Origin: Hyphobacterium sp. SN044
GTDB taxonomy: Bacteria > Pseudomonadota > Alphaproteobacteria > Caulobacterales > Maricaulaceae
Assembly: GCF_021864465.1 (NCBI RefSeq)
Contig: NZ_JAKKUV010000012.1
Coordinates: forward strand, 641-64,640
DNA length: 64,000 bases
Direction of reading: 5' to 3'
A program made the translations under genes and the position numbers. The notes beneath the pieces are model-generated. The model ran no database searches, had not been told where the DNA came from, and saw only the letters and a list, made by a program, of their open reading frames with translations. This document shows positions 35,837 to 43,972 of this stretch, one piece after another. Position 1 is the stretch's first letter; each line of letters starts with the position of its first letter.

Positions 35837-36474
35837 GCGCGTTTCCGTCTCGGCCTGGCGTCCGCCTCGACGTTGGCGAGCAGCGTCTCGAACCGAGCGA
35901 CGAAGCGTTTCTGCGCCTCCTTCGGCGGGGCGGGGTCGATCGTGATGCCGAGGCCCGCAGGCGGCTTGCCGAAGAAGGCGTTGGACTCGGCCTCGGAGAA
36001 GCCCGCGATCTGGGTCGCCTCGAACCAGGCGCAGATATGATCGGCACGCTTGATCTTGCGCTTCACCTCGGCCGGCGTTTTCGCGGGCAGGCCGAAGCGG
36101 GCGTGGACGGCGTGCTCCAGCTTCTCCTCGAACAGCTTGTAGTCGATGCCCAGCGCCGCCTTGAACGGGCTGATCATGTCGCCGATCACGTATTCCGAGC
36201 TGTCGTGCAGCAGGGCGGCGAGACGCCATTTCGCCTCGAGATCGGGATAGAGAAATCCGGTGATGTGTTCGACCACCAGGCTGTGCTCGGCGACCGAGAA
36301 GGCATGGTCGCCGCGCGTCTGGCCATTCCAGCGCGCCACGCGGGCGAGGCCGTGGGCGATGTCGTCGATCTCGATGTCGAAGGGCGAGGGATTCAAGAGA
36401 TCCAGCCTGCGTCCCGACAGCATCCTTTGCCAGGCTCGCGGCGTTTTGTCGGATGTCGGTCGCGTTCTCGGCAT
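35833..36474 (-). CDS. HD-domain hydrolase (YfbR-like)
   Basis: 213 residues with a metal-dependent HD phosphohydrolase fold. The metal ligands fall in the pattern H...HD...D: DHAFSVAEHSLVVEHI, RLAALLHDSSEYVIGDM (HD pair) and IKRADHICAWFEA. It resembles the YfbR/5'-nucleotidase branch used in nucleotide salvage, and such genes commonly precede nadQ in alphaproteobacteria. The natural substrate is probably a nucleotide or nucleoside monophosphate, which would link it loosely to NAD turnover (inference). It overlaps nadQ by 4 nt, so the two are co-translated, and is divergent from the universal stress protein gene. Confidence 0.85.
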   Translation of the reverse strand: MPRTRPTSDKTPRAWQRMLSGRRLDLLNPSPFDIEIDDIAHGLARVARWNGQTRGDHAFSVAEHSLVVEHITGFLYPDLEAKWRLAALLHDSSEYVIGDMISPFKAALGIDYKLFEEKLEHAVHARFGLPAKTPAEVKRKIKRADHICAWFEATQIAGFSEAESNAFFGKPPAGLGITIDPAPPKEAQKRFVARFETLLANVEADARPRRKRA

Positions 36475-36572
36475 GTCAGTCTTATCCTGTAGCTCGACTC
36501 GGCTGGCGGGCGGCCTTTCCTAAGACCCGTGCCGCGAAGATCAAGCGCGCTGCCAACAGAAGGATCACTCCC

Positions 36573-37412
36573 ATGGCCCGCGAACGCATCATGGTCACTT
36601 TGCAGGGTGACGAAAAGGACCGCCCCACCGTGGAGGCCGCTGCGCGCCTGGCGCGCGGGATCGGGGCGACACTGGACGGGCTCTTCGTCGAGCCGGACGC
36701 CTCGGCCTATCTGATGTGGACTGGGCCCGGCGTCGCCGCCGCGACGGTCATGGCCGGCGCGGTCGATTCGATCCGCGAGGAAAGCGACCGCTGCGCGGAA
36801 ACGGCGAAACAGACCTTTTCGGGCGTGCTCGCCGGTTTCGACAGCCTGGCGGCGGACGGCCGCTTCTACCGGGTTTCCGGCACGGTGTCCGAGGTGGCGG
36901 TCGAAGCGCGGCTGGCCCGCTATGTCGTGACCGATCCCCAATCGATGGCTGGAAACGGCCCGCTCGCCGATTTCGTGACGGCGGTGCTGATCGACGAGCA
37001 GGTACCGGTGATCGCGGCGCGCGCCGGCATGATGCCGCCGGAAACCATCCACATCGCCTGGGACGGGTCGAAGGAAGCGGCCCGCGCCGCGGTGGGAGCC
37101 GCCCCGCTCATCGCCAATGCCAAGCGCGTCATGGTGCTGCAGTCTGACAAGGGGCTCGACTATTCGGATCGCCGCAGCGCCCCGCCGGAACGCCTGATCG
37201 ACTGGCTGGCCGATCTCGGCTGCCGGGCCGGGACGATCGATATCGACGACGCGGACAATGTCGGCGAAGCGATTCTCGATTCGTCGAAAGGCGCGGACCT
37301 GATTGTCGCCGGCGCTTATGGCCATTCGCGCTTGCGCGAATTCGTCTTCGGGGGCGTCACTCGGTCGCTCTTTCAGGCCGTTGACGGACCGTCGCTTCTT
37401 GCGGCTCACTGA
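36573..37412 (+). CDS. Universal stress protein (UspA family)
   Basis: 279 residues composed of two UspA-like alpha/beta domains (about 1-140 and 150-279). The second is better conserved and ends with the nucleotide-binding signature DLIVAGAYGHSRLREFVFGGVTRSL, close to G-x2-G-x9-G(S/T). The first has TLDGLFVEP but no such motif, so ATP may bind only in the C-terminal domain. A role in stress survival or respiratory inhibition is usual for the family. AAGGATCACTCCC precedes the ATG at 36573. The longer upstream frame reads through the intergenic region. Confidence 0.88.
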   Translation: MARERIMVTLQGDEKDRPTVEAAARLARGIGATLDGLFVEPDASAYLMWTGPGVAAATVMAGAVDSIREESDRCAETAKQTFSGVLAGFDSLAADGRFYRVSGTVSEVAVEARLARYVVTDPQSMAGNGPLADFVTAVLIDEQVPVIAARAGMMPPETIHIAWDGSKEAARAAVGAAPLIANAKRVMVLQSDKGLDYSDRRSAPPERLIDWLADLGCRAGTIDIDDADNVGEAILDSSKGADLIVAGAYGHSRLREFVFGGVTRSLFQAVDGPSLLAAH

Positions 37413-37438
37413 ACCAACAGAAAAACAGGAGACTCCTC

Positions 37439-37813
37439 ATGGGCCTCATGCGTGTCACGCTACGACTGGGTCGTAATCCCGATGCCGGCTTTCCCGATGG
37501 CGACGACCATCAGGGCTATGTGATCGTCGCGCCGCTCGACAAGGACGGGCGTCTCGATCTCGGCCTGTGGCGGGAGAACAAGGAGACATGCACCGTGCTG
37601 CGCTTCGACCCCGATCCGGACGAGCGCGCTGACGGCTGGCTGAGCCATCGCGGAAACAACTGGTATTTCCGCTATGACGAGGAAGACGAGGGCCCGGACG
37701 AGCCGGTCTACAAGCTCGGCGATCACACGCTGAAGCTCGGCGAATACCTCACCATCCACGAAGCCGATGGCGACGATCTGACCTACAAGATCACCGAGGT
37801 CACCGCGGTCTAG
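37439..37813 (+). CDS. Conserved hypothetical protein
   Basis: 124-residue soluble, acidic protein without signal peptide, rich in Asp/Glu and aromatic residues (HRGNNWYFRYDEEDEGPDEP; GDHTLKLGEYLTIHEADGDDLTYKI). It appears all-beta. I recognise no named family, although similar short proteins occur in related marine alphaproteobacteria. It is 26 nt after the universal stress protein gene with AGGAG in front of the ATG, so it is probably co-transcribed with it. Its stop overlaps the end of the convergent lipoprotein gene by 4 nt. Confidence 0.75.
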   Translation: MGLMRVTLRLGRNPDAGFPDGDDHQGYVIVAPLDKDGRLDLGLWRENKETCTVLRFDPDPDERADGWLSHRGNNWYFRYDEEDEGPDEPVYKLGDHTLKLGEYLTIHEADGDDLTYKITEVTAV

Positions 37814-38856
37814 AAGCTCCGGTCGTCAGCGACCACGGCCAGCCTGGTGCCGTCGTCGCTGACCGCCATGCGCGTCACGTTGGTGATCATCGCGCCGCGG
37901 AAATCCGCGACCGGCGCCCACTCCGTGCCGGCGGTGCGCGAGTAGAGCGTGCCTTCGTCACTCGACAGATAGACGAGCGTGCCGTCCGCCCTGCGATGGG
38001 CTGCGAAATCCTGGCTCATGCCCGGCAGGGTGAAGAGCATTTCAGTCTCGCCCGAGTCGAAATCATAGCGGTTGAGCGCCCAGCCTTCTTCCTCGTTCCC
38101 GGTGGTGAAAAGCGCCGCCGCGCCGCCCGGCTCGGCGTTGAGCGCCCGGCCGATCCCGTCGGCGACGATCTGTGTCTCGCCGCTGGCGACGTCCGCCACC
38201 TGCAGCGTGAAGGTCTCGCCCAGGACGAAGAGGGCGACCTGCGACCGGTCGGCGTTGAAGGCGTAATAGCCGATCGTCGTCAGATCGAGGACGGGCTGCG
38301 GGTCCGACCCGTTGGCGTTGGCGTGGACGAGATGCTGCGTCGATCCGTCGGCCAGTTGCCGCACAAAATAGAGGCCGGATGTGGCGCCATAATTGCGCGG
38401 CGAATATTCGCCCGAATCCGGCGTCGAGGTGATCTGCTGGCTATTGCCGGACGTGGCGATATGGATGCGAATATCCGTCAGACCGCCATCGGATTCCGAG
38501 GAATAGAAGAAGTCGTGACCGTTCGGCAGGAAGGCCGGCTGGTTGTCGTAGCCGGGGTGGTTCGTGGCGTTGCGCATGTTGGTGACGGCCGGGACCGCGC
38601 CGGTCCAAGCCAGGTCGGCGAGAAAGATATCGGTCGTCGGCAGCATCGCCTCGGCCGCGTCATCGGGTTCGGCGGCTTCGTCCGCACCCTCGCCCTCGGC
38701 CGGCGTCACGTCCGGCAGCTGGGTCGCGACCTCGTCGGCCACTTCACTGGCGGCGCTGGTGAGTTCCTCGTCGACGGGGACCTGGTTCTCCGGCGAGCAG
38801 GCCATAAGAAGCGCGGCACTCGCCGCCGAAATCATCAGGGTGAGCGTCCGCGTCAT
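37810..38856 (-). CDS. Beta-propeller (TolB/WD40-like) lipoprotein
   Basis: 348 residues. The lipoprotein signal ends in LMAC (Cys 20), followed by an acidic Glu/Ala-rich linker of about 60 residues. The rest resembles PD40/TolB-type propeller blades: NQPAFLPNGHDFFYSSESDGGLTDIRIHIATSG, YSPRNYGATSGLYFVRQ, YYAFNADRSQVALFVLG and VTRMAVSDDGTRLAVVADD. The protein is expected at the periplasmic face of a membrane; its ligand is unknown. The start at 38856 is chosen because the signal peptide begins there; the frame continues upstream. It is 17 nt downstream of the KAS III pair on the same strand and could share their transcript. Confidence 0.75.
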   Translation of the reverse strand: MTRTLTLMISAASAALLMACSPENQVPVDEELTSAASEVADEVATQLPDVTPAEGEGADEAAEPDDAAEAMLPTTDIFLADLAWTGAVPAVTNMRNATNHPGYDNQPAFLPNGHDFFYSSESDGGLTDIRIHIATSGNSQQITSTPDSGEYSPRNYGATSGLYFVRQLADGSTQHLVHANANGSDPQPVLDLTTIGYYAFNADRSQVALFVLGETFTLQVADVASGETQIVADGIGRALNAEPGGAAALFTTGNEEEGWALNRYDFDSGETEMLFTLPGMSQDFAAHRRADGTLVYLSSDEGTLYSRTAGTEWAPVADFRGAMITNVTRMAVSDDGTRLAVVADDRSF

Positions 38857-38873
38857 CGCATGTCTCCGAAGGG

Positions 38874-39989
38874 TCAGCGTTTCTGGATCACGGCCGCGCC
38901 GCAGCCATAGCCTGCACCGAATGCGCACATCAGTCCACGTTCGCCCGGCTTCATGTCGTTGCTGTTGAGGTCGAATGTCATCAGCACGCTGGACGAAGAG
39001 GTGTTGCCGTATTCGTCGAGGATGATCGGCGCGGCATCGGCATCGGGTTCGCGCTCGAGGACGCGTTTGGCGACCATCTGGACGATGCGGATATTGGCCT
39101 GGTGCAACCAGGCGCGGCGCACATCGGCGGGTTTCAGCCCGAGATCGGCGATCAGGGCAGACCCCACGCCGGAGGCCATCGGAATGACGTCGCGGAAGAC
39201 GCGGTGGCCGTCCTGGTCGACGAAGGGTTCGAAATTGTCGCCTTCCTCGAACTCGGTGTGATTGAGGAAGCCGAAGTCGGACCGCAGCGCGTTGGAATAC
39301 GCATTCTCCAGCCGCGTACCGAGCACTTCCCAGCCGCCGGCTTCGCGGTCGCCGCGCTCAAGCAGCACGGCGGCGGAGGCGTCGCCGAAGATGAAATGCA
39401 CTTCGCGGCGGCGGTAGTGATTGATCGCGCTCATGATTTCCGGGCAGCAGATCAGGATCGCGTCGGCCGAACCGGAGCGGATCATGTCGCGCGCCAGCTG
39501 CATGCCGTAGATCGCCGAGGCGCAGGCCATCGTCATGTCAAAGGAGAAGCCGTTGATGCCGAGCGCGGACTGGATCTCGGTCGCGACGGCCGGAAAATTC
39601 CGCTGCTGCGCGGAGGAAGCGACGATCACGCCGTCGACGTCCGCTGCCGTACGATTGGCCTTTGCCAGCGCCTTCCTCGCCGAGAGGAGGGCGAATTCGG
39701 CCTGCACCGACATCTCCTCCTTCGGGCGGTGGGGCAGGCGGGGGCGCATCCGGTTCAGATCCATCAGGCCCGGCTTGTCGATGACGTGCCGGTTCCTGAT
39801 GCCCGAGGCCGAGACGATGAAGTCCTCACTCGACAGCGGCTTGGGTTCCGCTTCGCCGCGCGCGATCGCGTCGGCATTTTCCGCATTCCAGCCCTCGGCC
39901 CAGGTGTTGAACACCTTCACGAGCTCGGCGTTTGAAATGCTCTCTTCAGGGGCGTGCCAGCCCACCGAACGGATGACGCAGTCCCTCAC
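38874..39989 (-). CDS. 3-oxoacyl-ACP synthase III-like enzyme (second of tandem pair)
   Basis: 371-residue thiolase-fold condensing enzyme of the KAS III (FabH-like) group. Catalytic residues are the Cys in MTMACASAIYG (C156), the His in WLHQANIRI and the Asn in DEYGNTSSSS. The C-terminal FGAGYGCGAAVIQKR is typical. It is longer than FabH (about 320), with an N-terminal insert (residues 30-90) shared with the neighbour. It should condense an acyl-CoA or acyl-ACP with malonyl-ACP. A secondary role, such as unusual fatty acids or a secondary metabolite, is possible because the true fabH is normally beside plsX. Its start overlaps the stop of the upstream paralogue by 4 nt. Confidence 0.87.
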   Translation of the reverse strand: MRDCVIRSVGWHAPEESISNAELVKVFNTWAEGWNAENADAIARGEAEPKPLSSEDFIVSASGIRNRHVIDKPGLMDLNRMRPRLPHRPKEEMSVQAEFALLSARKALAKANRTAADVDGVIVASSAQQRNFPAVATEIQSALGINGFSFDMTMACASAIYGMQLARDMIRSGSADAILICCPEIMSAINHYRRREVHFIFGDASAAVLLERGDREAGGWEVLGTRLENAYSNALRSDFGFLNHTEFEEGDNFEPFVDQDGHRVFRDVIPMASGVGSALIADLGLKPADVRRAWLHQANIRIVQMVAKRVLEREPDADAAPIILDEYGNTSSSSVLMTFDLNSNDMKPGERGLMCAFGAGYGCGAAVIQKR

Positions 39990-41110
39990 GCGGCAATCCT
40001 TCTTTCGACAAAAATCGATCCGACCGAGTATCCGGCCCCGAAGGAACAGATCAATCCCTTCTCCCCGGATTCGAAATCATCGTTGTGGCGATGGAAGCAG
40101 ACGACCGAGCCTGCGCCCGCCGTGTTGGCGAACTCGTCGAGAATGGTCGGCGCCTCGGCGTCCGCGTATTCGCGGCCGAAGACTTTCTGCGCGATGACGC
40201 GGTTCATGTTGGAATTCGCCTGGTGCAGCCACAGGCGCTTCATGTCGTCGGGCTTCAGGCCGCAATCGCCCATGTGCTGCAGGATCATCTCCGCCACCAT
40301 CGGGCAGACTTCCTTGAAGACGCGGCGGCCATTCTGGACGAACAGCATCTCGTCCTCGTCGCGCGCCGGTTCCTCGCAGCGATTGAGGAAGCCCTGATTG
40401 GAGCGGATATTGTTCGAATACTGGGTCTTCAGCCGGGTGGAGAGGATTTTCCAGCCCGGATTGCCCCAGTCGGCCCGCTCCAGAATCACGGCCACGGCGA
40501 CATCGCCGAAGATGAAGTGGCTGTCGCGGTCGGTGTAGTTCAGCTGCGGCGTGGTGATCTCGGGCGTCACGACGACGATCCGGTTGGCCTGACCGCAGCG
40601 GATCGCGTTCACCGCCTGCTGCAGCGCGAAGGTCGCCGAGGAACACGCGACGCTCATGTCGAAGCCGAAACCGGTCGCGCCGATCGCGTCCTGGATCTCG
40701 ATCGCGACGCACGGATAGGTGCGCTGCATCGAGGTGGCCGAGCAGATCACGCCGTCGACGTCGCTGCCGTCCAGCCCGACACGGTCCAACGCGTCCTTCA
40801 CCGCCACCACGCCGGCTTCCGCCATCAGGCAGAGTGCGTCGTCGGGGCGGGGTTCGACCTTCGGACGCAGGCGGCTGGCGTCGAGAATGCCGTCCGGATC
40901 GATCGCGTAGCGCGATTTGATTCCCGAGGCCTTTTCGATGAATTCGACGGAGGAGGGCTGTTTCGCCTCGCGCTCGCCGCGTTCGATTTCGCCCGCATGC
41001 TCCTCGTTCCAGCGCGCCGCATAGGTGTTGTAGCTCTCCACGAGCTGCGCGTTGGAAATGGAATGGGGCGGTGTCCACAATCCCGTGGACCGGATGATCA
41101 CGTCGCTCAT
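39986..41110 (-). CDS. 3-oxoacyl-ACP synthase III-like enzyme (first of tandem pair)
   Basis: 374-residue paralogue of the next gene. Catalytic Cys is at the same position (C156 in MSVACSSATF), His in WLHQANSNM and Asn in DEFANTAGAG. Both share IRSxGxxxPxxSISNAxLV near the start, DVDGVI, and HFIFGD before the dimer region, so the pair arose by duplication. The conserved triad suggests that both are active rather than one being a structural partner, unlike some heterodimeric KAS III pairs. The first gene has a 93-nt gap to the small lipoprotein gene upstream. Substrate is unknown. Confidence 0.87.
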   Translation of the reverse strand: MSDVIIRSTGLWTPPHSISNAQLVESYNTYAARWNEEHAGEIERGEREAKQPSSVEFIEKASGIKSRYAIDPDGILDASRLRPKVEPRPDDALCLMAEAGVVAVKDALDRVGLDGSDVDGVICSATSMQRTYPCVAIEIQDAIGATGFGFDMSVACSSATFALQQAVNAIRCGQANRIVVVTPEITTPQLNYTDRDSHFIFGDVAVAVILERADWGNPGWKILSTRLKTQYSNNIRSNQGFLNRCEEPARDEDEMLFVQNGRRVFKEVCPMVAEMILQHMGDCGLKPDDMKRLWLHQANSNMNRVIAQKVFGREYADAEAPTILDEFANTAGAGSVVCFHRHNDDFESGEKGLICSFGAGYSVGSIFVERRIAA

Positions 41111-41203
41111 GAAGACAGCGCCTCGCGCAACAATGTGAAGACTTCGTTGCAGCGCGTTATGGCGCGGACCGCCGCATTTGTCAGTTCCGCGGTGTAGCAG
41201 ACG

Positions 41204-41410
41204 CTAGTTCGGATCGGCGATGCGCCGGTCGCCGCGGCCTTCCTGGTCCTCGCACACCCAGTCGCCGGGACCGGCCGGATCGTGCGAATTGCCCATGCGG
41301 CATTCGTCCCGCGACATCTGGCGCGCCTCGCCCGGTTCGGCCGGGTCGAGATCGAGTGTGGAACAGGCTGACAGAGCCAGCGGCAGGGCAAGAAGAAAAG
41401 CGCGTTTCAT
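41204..41410 (-). CDS. Small lipoprotein
   Basis: 68 residues: a lipoprotein signal peptide ending in LSAC (Cys 16), then an acidic, Pro/Gly/Asp-rich mature part with two further Cys residues (DECRMGN and DWVCED) that could form one disulfide. No named family. It starts 4 nt after the tag stop codon, so it is probably co-transcribed with tag. The ATG at 41410 fits the signal peptide; an in-frame ATG 21 nt upstream lies inside the tag coding sequence. Confidence 0.65.
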   Translation of the reverse strand: MKRAFLLALPLALSACSTLDLDPAEPGEARQMSRDECRMGNSHDPAGPGDWVCEDQEGRGDRRIADPN

Positions 41411-41414
41411 CGAA

Positions 41415-41993
41415 CTACCTCGCAAGGGCACGGACCGGATCGTGGCGCGGGCAGGTGACGAGGTGATCGTTCACCAGCCCGGTGGCCTGCATGAAAGCAT
41501 AGACGATGACCGGGCCGCAAAACCGGAATCCGCGATTCTTCAGATCCTTCGACATCCGCTCGCTGAGCGGTGTCGAGGCGGGAACATCACGCAGGGTCCC
41601 GAAACGGTTCTGAATGGGGCTGCCGTCGACATAGCCCCAGAGGTAGTCCGCGAAATTCTCGCCGCGCTCGCGCATGTCGAGATAGAGTTTCGCATTGCCG
41701 ATCGCGGCCTTGATCTTCGACCGTGATCGGATGATGCCGGGATTGCCGAGCAGGCGTTCGATATCGGCCTCGCCATAGCGGGCGATGATCTCCGGATCGA
41801 AGCCGTCGAAGGCCTCGCGCATGGTCTCGCGCTTCCTGAGAATGGTGATCCAGGCGAGGCCGGCCTGGAAGCCGTCGAGGATCAGCTTCTCCCACAACGC
41901 CCGGGCATCGTATTCCGGCACGCCCCATTCGGTGTCGTGATAGGCGGCGTAAAGCGGGTCGTCATCGGGCGCCCAGGGGCAGCGGGTCAGCAT
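41415..41993 (-). CDS. tag: DNA-3-methyladenine glycosylase I
   Basis: 192-residue base-excision repair glycosylase removing 3-methyladenine from alkylated DNA. The zinc-snap residues are visible at both ends: Cys 5 in TRCPWAPDD and His 19 in YHDTEWG, with His and Cys in NDHLVTCPRH at the C-terminus. The catalytic-site Glu is in LWEKLILDGFQAGLAW (E35), and the helix-hairpin-helix region follows IRSRSKIKAAIGNA. Length is typical. A small lipoprotein gene follows by 4 nt; upstream lies a palindromic repeat and then ygfZ in the same orientation. Confidence 0.95.
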   Translation of the reverse strand: MLTRCPWAPDDDPLYAAYHDTEWGVPEYDARALWEKLILDGFQAGLAWITILRKRETMREAFDGFDPEIIARYGEADIERLLGNPGIIRSRSKIKAAIGNAKLYLDMRERGENFADYLWGYVDGSPIQNRFGTLRDVPASTPLSERMSKDLKNRGFRFCGPVIVYAFMQATGLVNDHLVTCPRHDPVRALAR

Positions 41994-42068
41994 GGCGGAA
42001 TCTCCTCCGCCTCCGGTCTAGCGCGCGGCGGTGAGCGTGGCGACCCGATGTTTGCTGCTGCCTTGCTC

Positions 42069-42147
42069 ACGTTTCCCGGACGCGCGCAGCGCGATCCGGG
42101 ACCCAATCAATCGTGATAGCTGGACCCCGGTCTTACCGGGGAGCGTC
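42069..42147. repeat. Interspersed palindromic repeat, family C copy 3
   Basis: A 79-bp element, from ACGTTTCCCGGACGCG to CCGGGGAGCGTC, with the same two-hairpin layout and orientation as at 19346-19425. It lies in the gap between the end of ygfZ and the tag start. Confidence 0.7.
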
Positions 42148-42157
42148 GGATTATTGT

Positions 42158-42943
42158 TTACACACCTGCCGGCAAAACCACCTTTGCCTTCAAACCACCT
42201 GACTCCACCTCTCGCGCGTCGTCCAGGCGATCGAGGCGCAGGATGGCGAGAGCATGAGCGCCCGCCGAAGACGTGATCGTGCCAAGCGCGGTGTCGCCGA
42301 GCGTCACGTCCGTTCCGGCCGCAGGAGCCGTAGCTTCGAAATCGAGTCGAACAGTCCGCTTGCGGATCGTGCCGCGCCGCTTCATGCGCGACACGACTTC
42401 CTGACCCACGAAACACCCCTTCTTCCATCCGATCCCGCCATAAAGGTCGAGATTGACGTCGGTCGGAAAGACGTCGGCCTCGCCATAATCCCGGGCGAAG
42501 GCCGGGACACCGGCCGCGATCTCGGCCTCTGCCTGAGAAGCGTCTCCCGCTCGCCATCCAGCCGTTTCGGCGCGCGGCCGGATACCGCGTTTGGGCAGGG
42601 CGGCGCTCCGCGGATCGGGCGTGCCTTCGCCGGCGATGATGGCGAGATCCTCGCTGACGCGGACTTCGGCCCTTGCGCGCAGCTTGTACATCGACAGGCG
42701 TTTCGCGAAAGCGTCGGCCGCGGCGGCGGGCAGTTCGATCAGGACGCCGTCCGGGCGGCCATGGATGAGGAAATCCACGATGATCTTGCCTTGCGGAGTC
42801 AGCAGGGCGCCAGCACGCATTTCGCCGTCACTGATGTCCGCAATCGGACAGGTCACGACGCGTTGCAGGAAGTCGCGCGCTTCCTCGCCGGTAACGGCGA
42901 TGGCGGCACGATCGGTCAGGCGGGCAGGGGAATCAGAGTTCAT
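42158..42943 (-). CDS. ygfZ: Folate-binding YgfZ/GcvT-like protein
   Basis: 261-residue member of the YgfZ family, a tetrahydrofolate-dependent protein supporting assembly or repair of certain Fe-S enzymes. The diagnostic signature KGCFVGQEVVSRMKRRG (with the conserved Cys) is near residue 175. The N-terminal GcvT-like portion includes GEEARDFLQRVVTCPI, GALLTPQGKIIVDFLI and YKLRARAEV. The ATG at 42943 is selected by homology; a longer frame reaches 42979. It is divergent from the glycosyltransferase gene, with 66 nt between starts. A wide demand for Fe-S assembly is evident from nadA, ETF-QO, mutY and the radical SAM protein in this window. Confidence 0.92.
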   Translation of the reverse strand: MNSDSPARLTDRAAIAVTGEEARDFLQRVVTCPIADISDGEMRAGALLTPQGKIIVDFLIHGRPDGVLIELPAAAADAFAKRLSMYKLRARAEVRVSEDLAIIAGEGTPDPRSAALPKRGIRPRAETAGWRAGDASQAEAEIAAGVPAFARDYGEADVFPTDVNLDLYGGIGWKKGCFVGQEVVSRMKRRGTIRKRTVRLDFEATAPAAGTDVTLGDTALGTITSSAGAHALAILRLDRLDDAREVESGGLKAKVVLPAGV

Positions 42944-43009
42944 GGCCCAGCATATGGCCACGCCTTGCGCGCTGGCCAAGACTCACCGGCTCGGCTATTC
43001 CGCTTTTCC

Positions 43010-43972
43010 ATGCAGCGCATCCTGTTCATCACCTCCACGCGCATCGGCGACGCCGTCATCAACTCCGGCGTGCTCGATCATCTGGTTCGCACCAATCCGG
43101 ATGCGAAATTCACCATCGCCTGCGGACCGCTGGCGGTTCCGATTCTGGAAAACACGCCGGGGCTGGAGCGCCTGATCATCATCCACAAGAAGCCCGCCGG
43201 CATGCACTGGCCGGGCCTGTGGCGGCGCGTGGCCGGGACGAAGTGGGACAGGGTGGTGGACATGCGCGGGTCGGCGATCGCCTATCTCCTGCGCGCCGGG
43301 GAACGCAATGTCGCGGGCCGCTATCCCTATCCGGACAACAAGGTGCGCGAGGCCGCCAGCGTGATCCGCGCCGAACCGCCGCCCGCACCGAAGATTTACG
43401 TGCCGGCGGACGCCCATTCCCGCGCGCTCGGCCATTTGCCGGCCGGGCGGCAGATGCTGGCGATCTGCCCGTCGGCCAGCTGGCCATTCAAGATGTGGCC
43501 CGCCGACCGGTTCGCGGAGCTGGTGAAGCGCCTCGTCGGGCACGGCGGACCGATGGCCGGCGCTGCAGTGCATATCTTCGGCGGGCCGGGTGATGAGGAA
43601 CACGCGCAGCCGATCCTGCGCGTCCTGCCTGATGCCGGCGTCGTGGACTTTACCAACAAGCTGCACCTGATGGACGTGGCGGCGCTGCTCGGCCGGGCGC
43701 GCCTGTTCGTTGGCAATGATAGCGGCGTGATGCATATCGCCGCCGCGATGGGTGCGCCGACGCTGGGGCTGTTCGGCCCGTCGGACGAGCGGCGCTACGG
43801 CCCGTGGGGCGAGAATTGCGCGAGCGTGCGCGGTCCGCGCGGTTTCGAGGAAGTCCGTGAACTCGCGACTTCGAAGGATTTTCGGGCCAATCCCGAAAGC
43901 CTGCTTCTCGATCTGTCGACCGATGCAGTCTATGAAGCGGCATGCCGGCTGCTGGAGCGGACGAGTTCATGA
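43010..43972 (+). CDS. Glycosyltransferase family 9 (heptosyltransferase-like)
   Basis: 320-residue GT-B glycosyltransferase related to LPS heptosyltransferases. It opens with RILFITSTRIGDAVINSGVLDHL (the acceptor-domain glycine-rich loop) and includes PSASWPFKMWPADRFAELVKRL and the nucleotide-sugar-binding C-terminal motif VGNDSGVMHIAAAMGAPTLGLFGPSDERRYGP, typical of the family. It probably acts at the inner membrane on lipopolysaccharide core or a similar glycolipid; donor and acceptor are unknown. The start at 43010 fits; upstream frame sequence belongs to ygfZ antisense. It overlaps the dihydroorotase-like gene by 4 nt (ATGA). Confidence 0.88.
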   Translation: MQRILFITSTRIGDAVINSGVLDHLVRTNPDAKFTIACGPLAVPILENTPGLERLIIIHKKPAGMHWPGLWRRVAGTKWDRVVDMRGSAIAYLLRAGERNVAGRYPYPDNKVREAASVIRAEPPPAPKIYVPADAHSRALGHLPAGRQMLAICPSASWPFKMWPADRFAELVKRLVGHGGPMAGAAVHIFGGPGDEEHAQPILRVLPDAGVVDFTNKLHLMDVAALLGRARLFVGNDSGVMHIAAAMGAPTLGLFGPSDERRYGPWGENCASVRGPRGFEEVRELATSKDFRANPESLLLDLSTDAVYEAACRLLERTSS

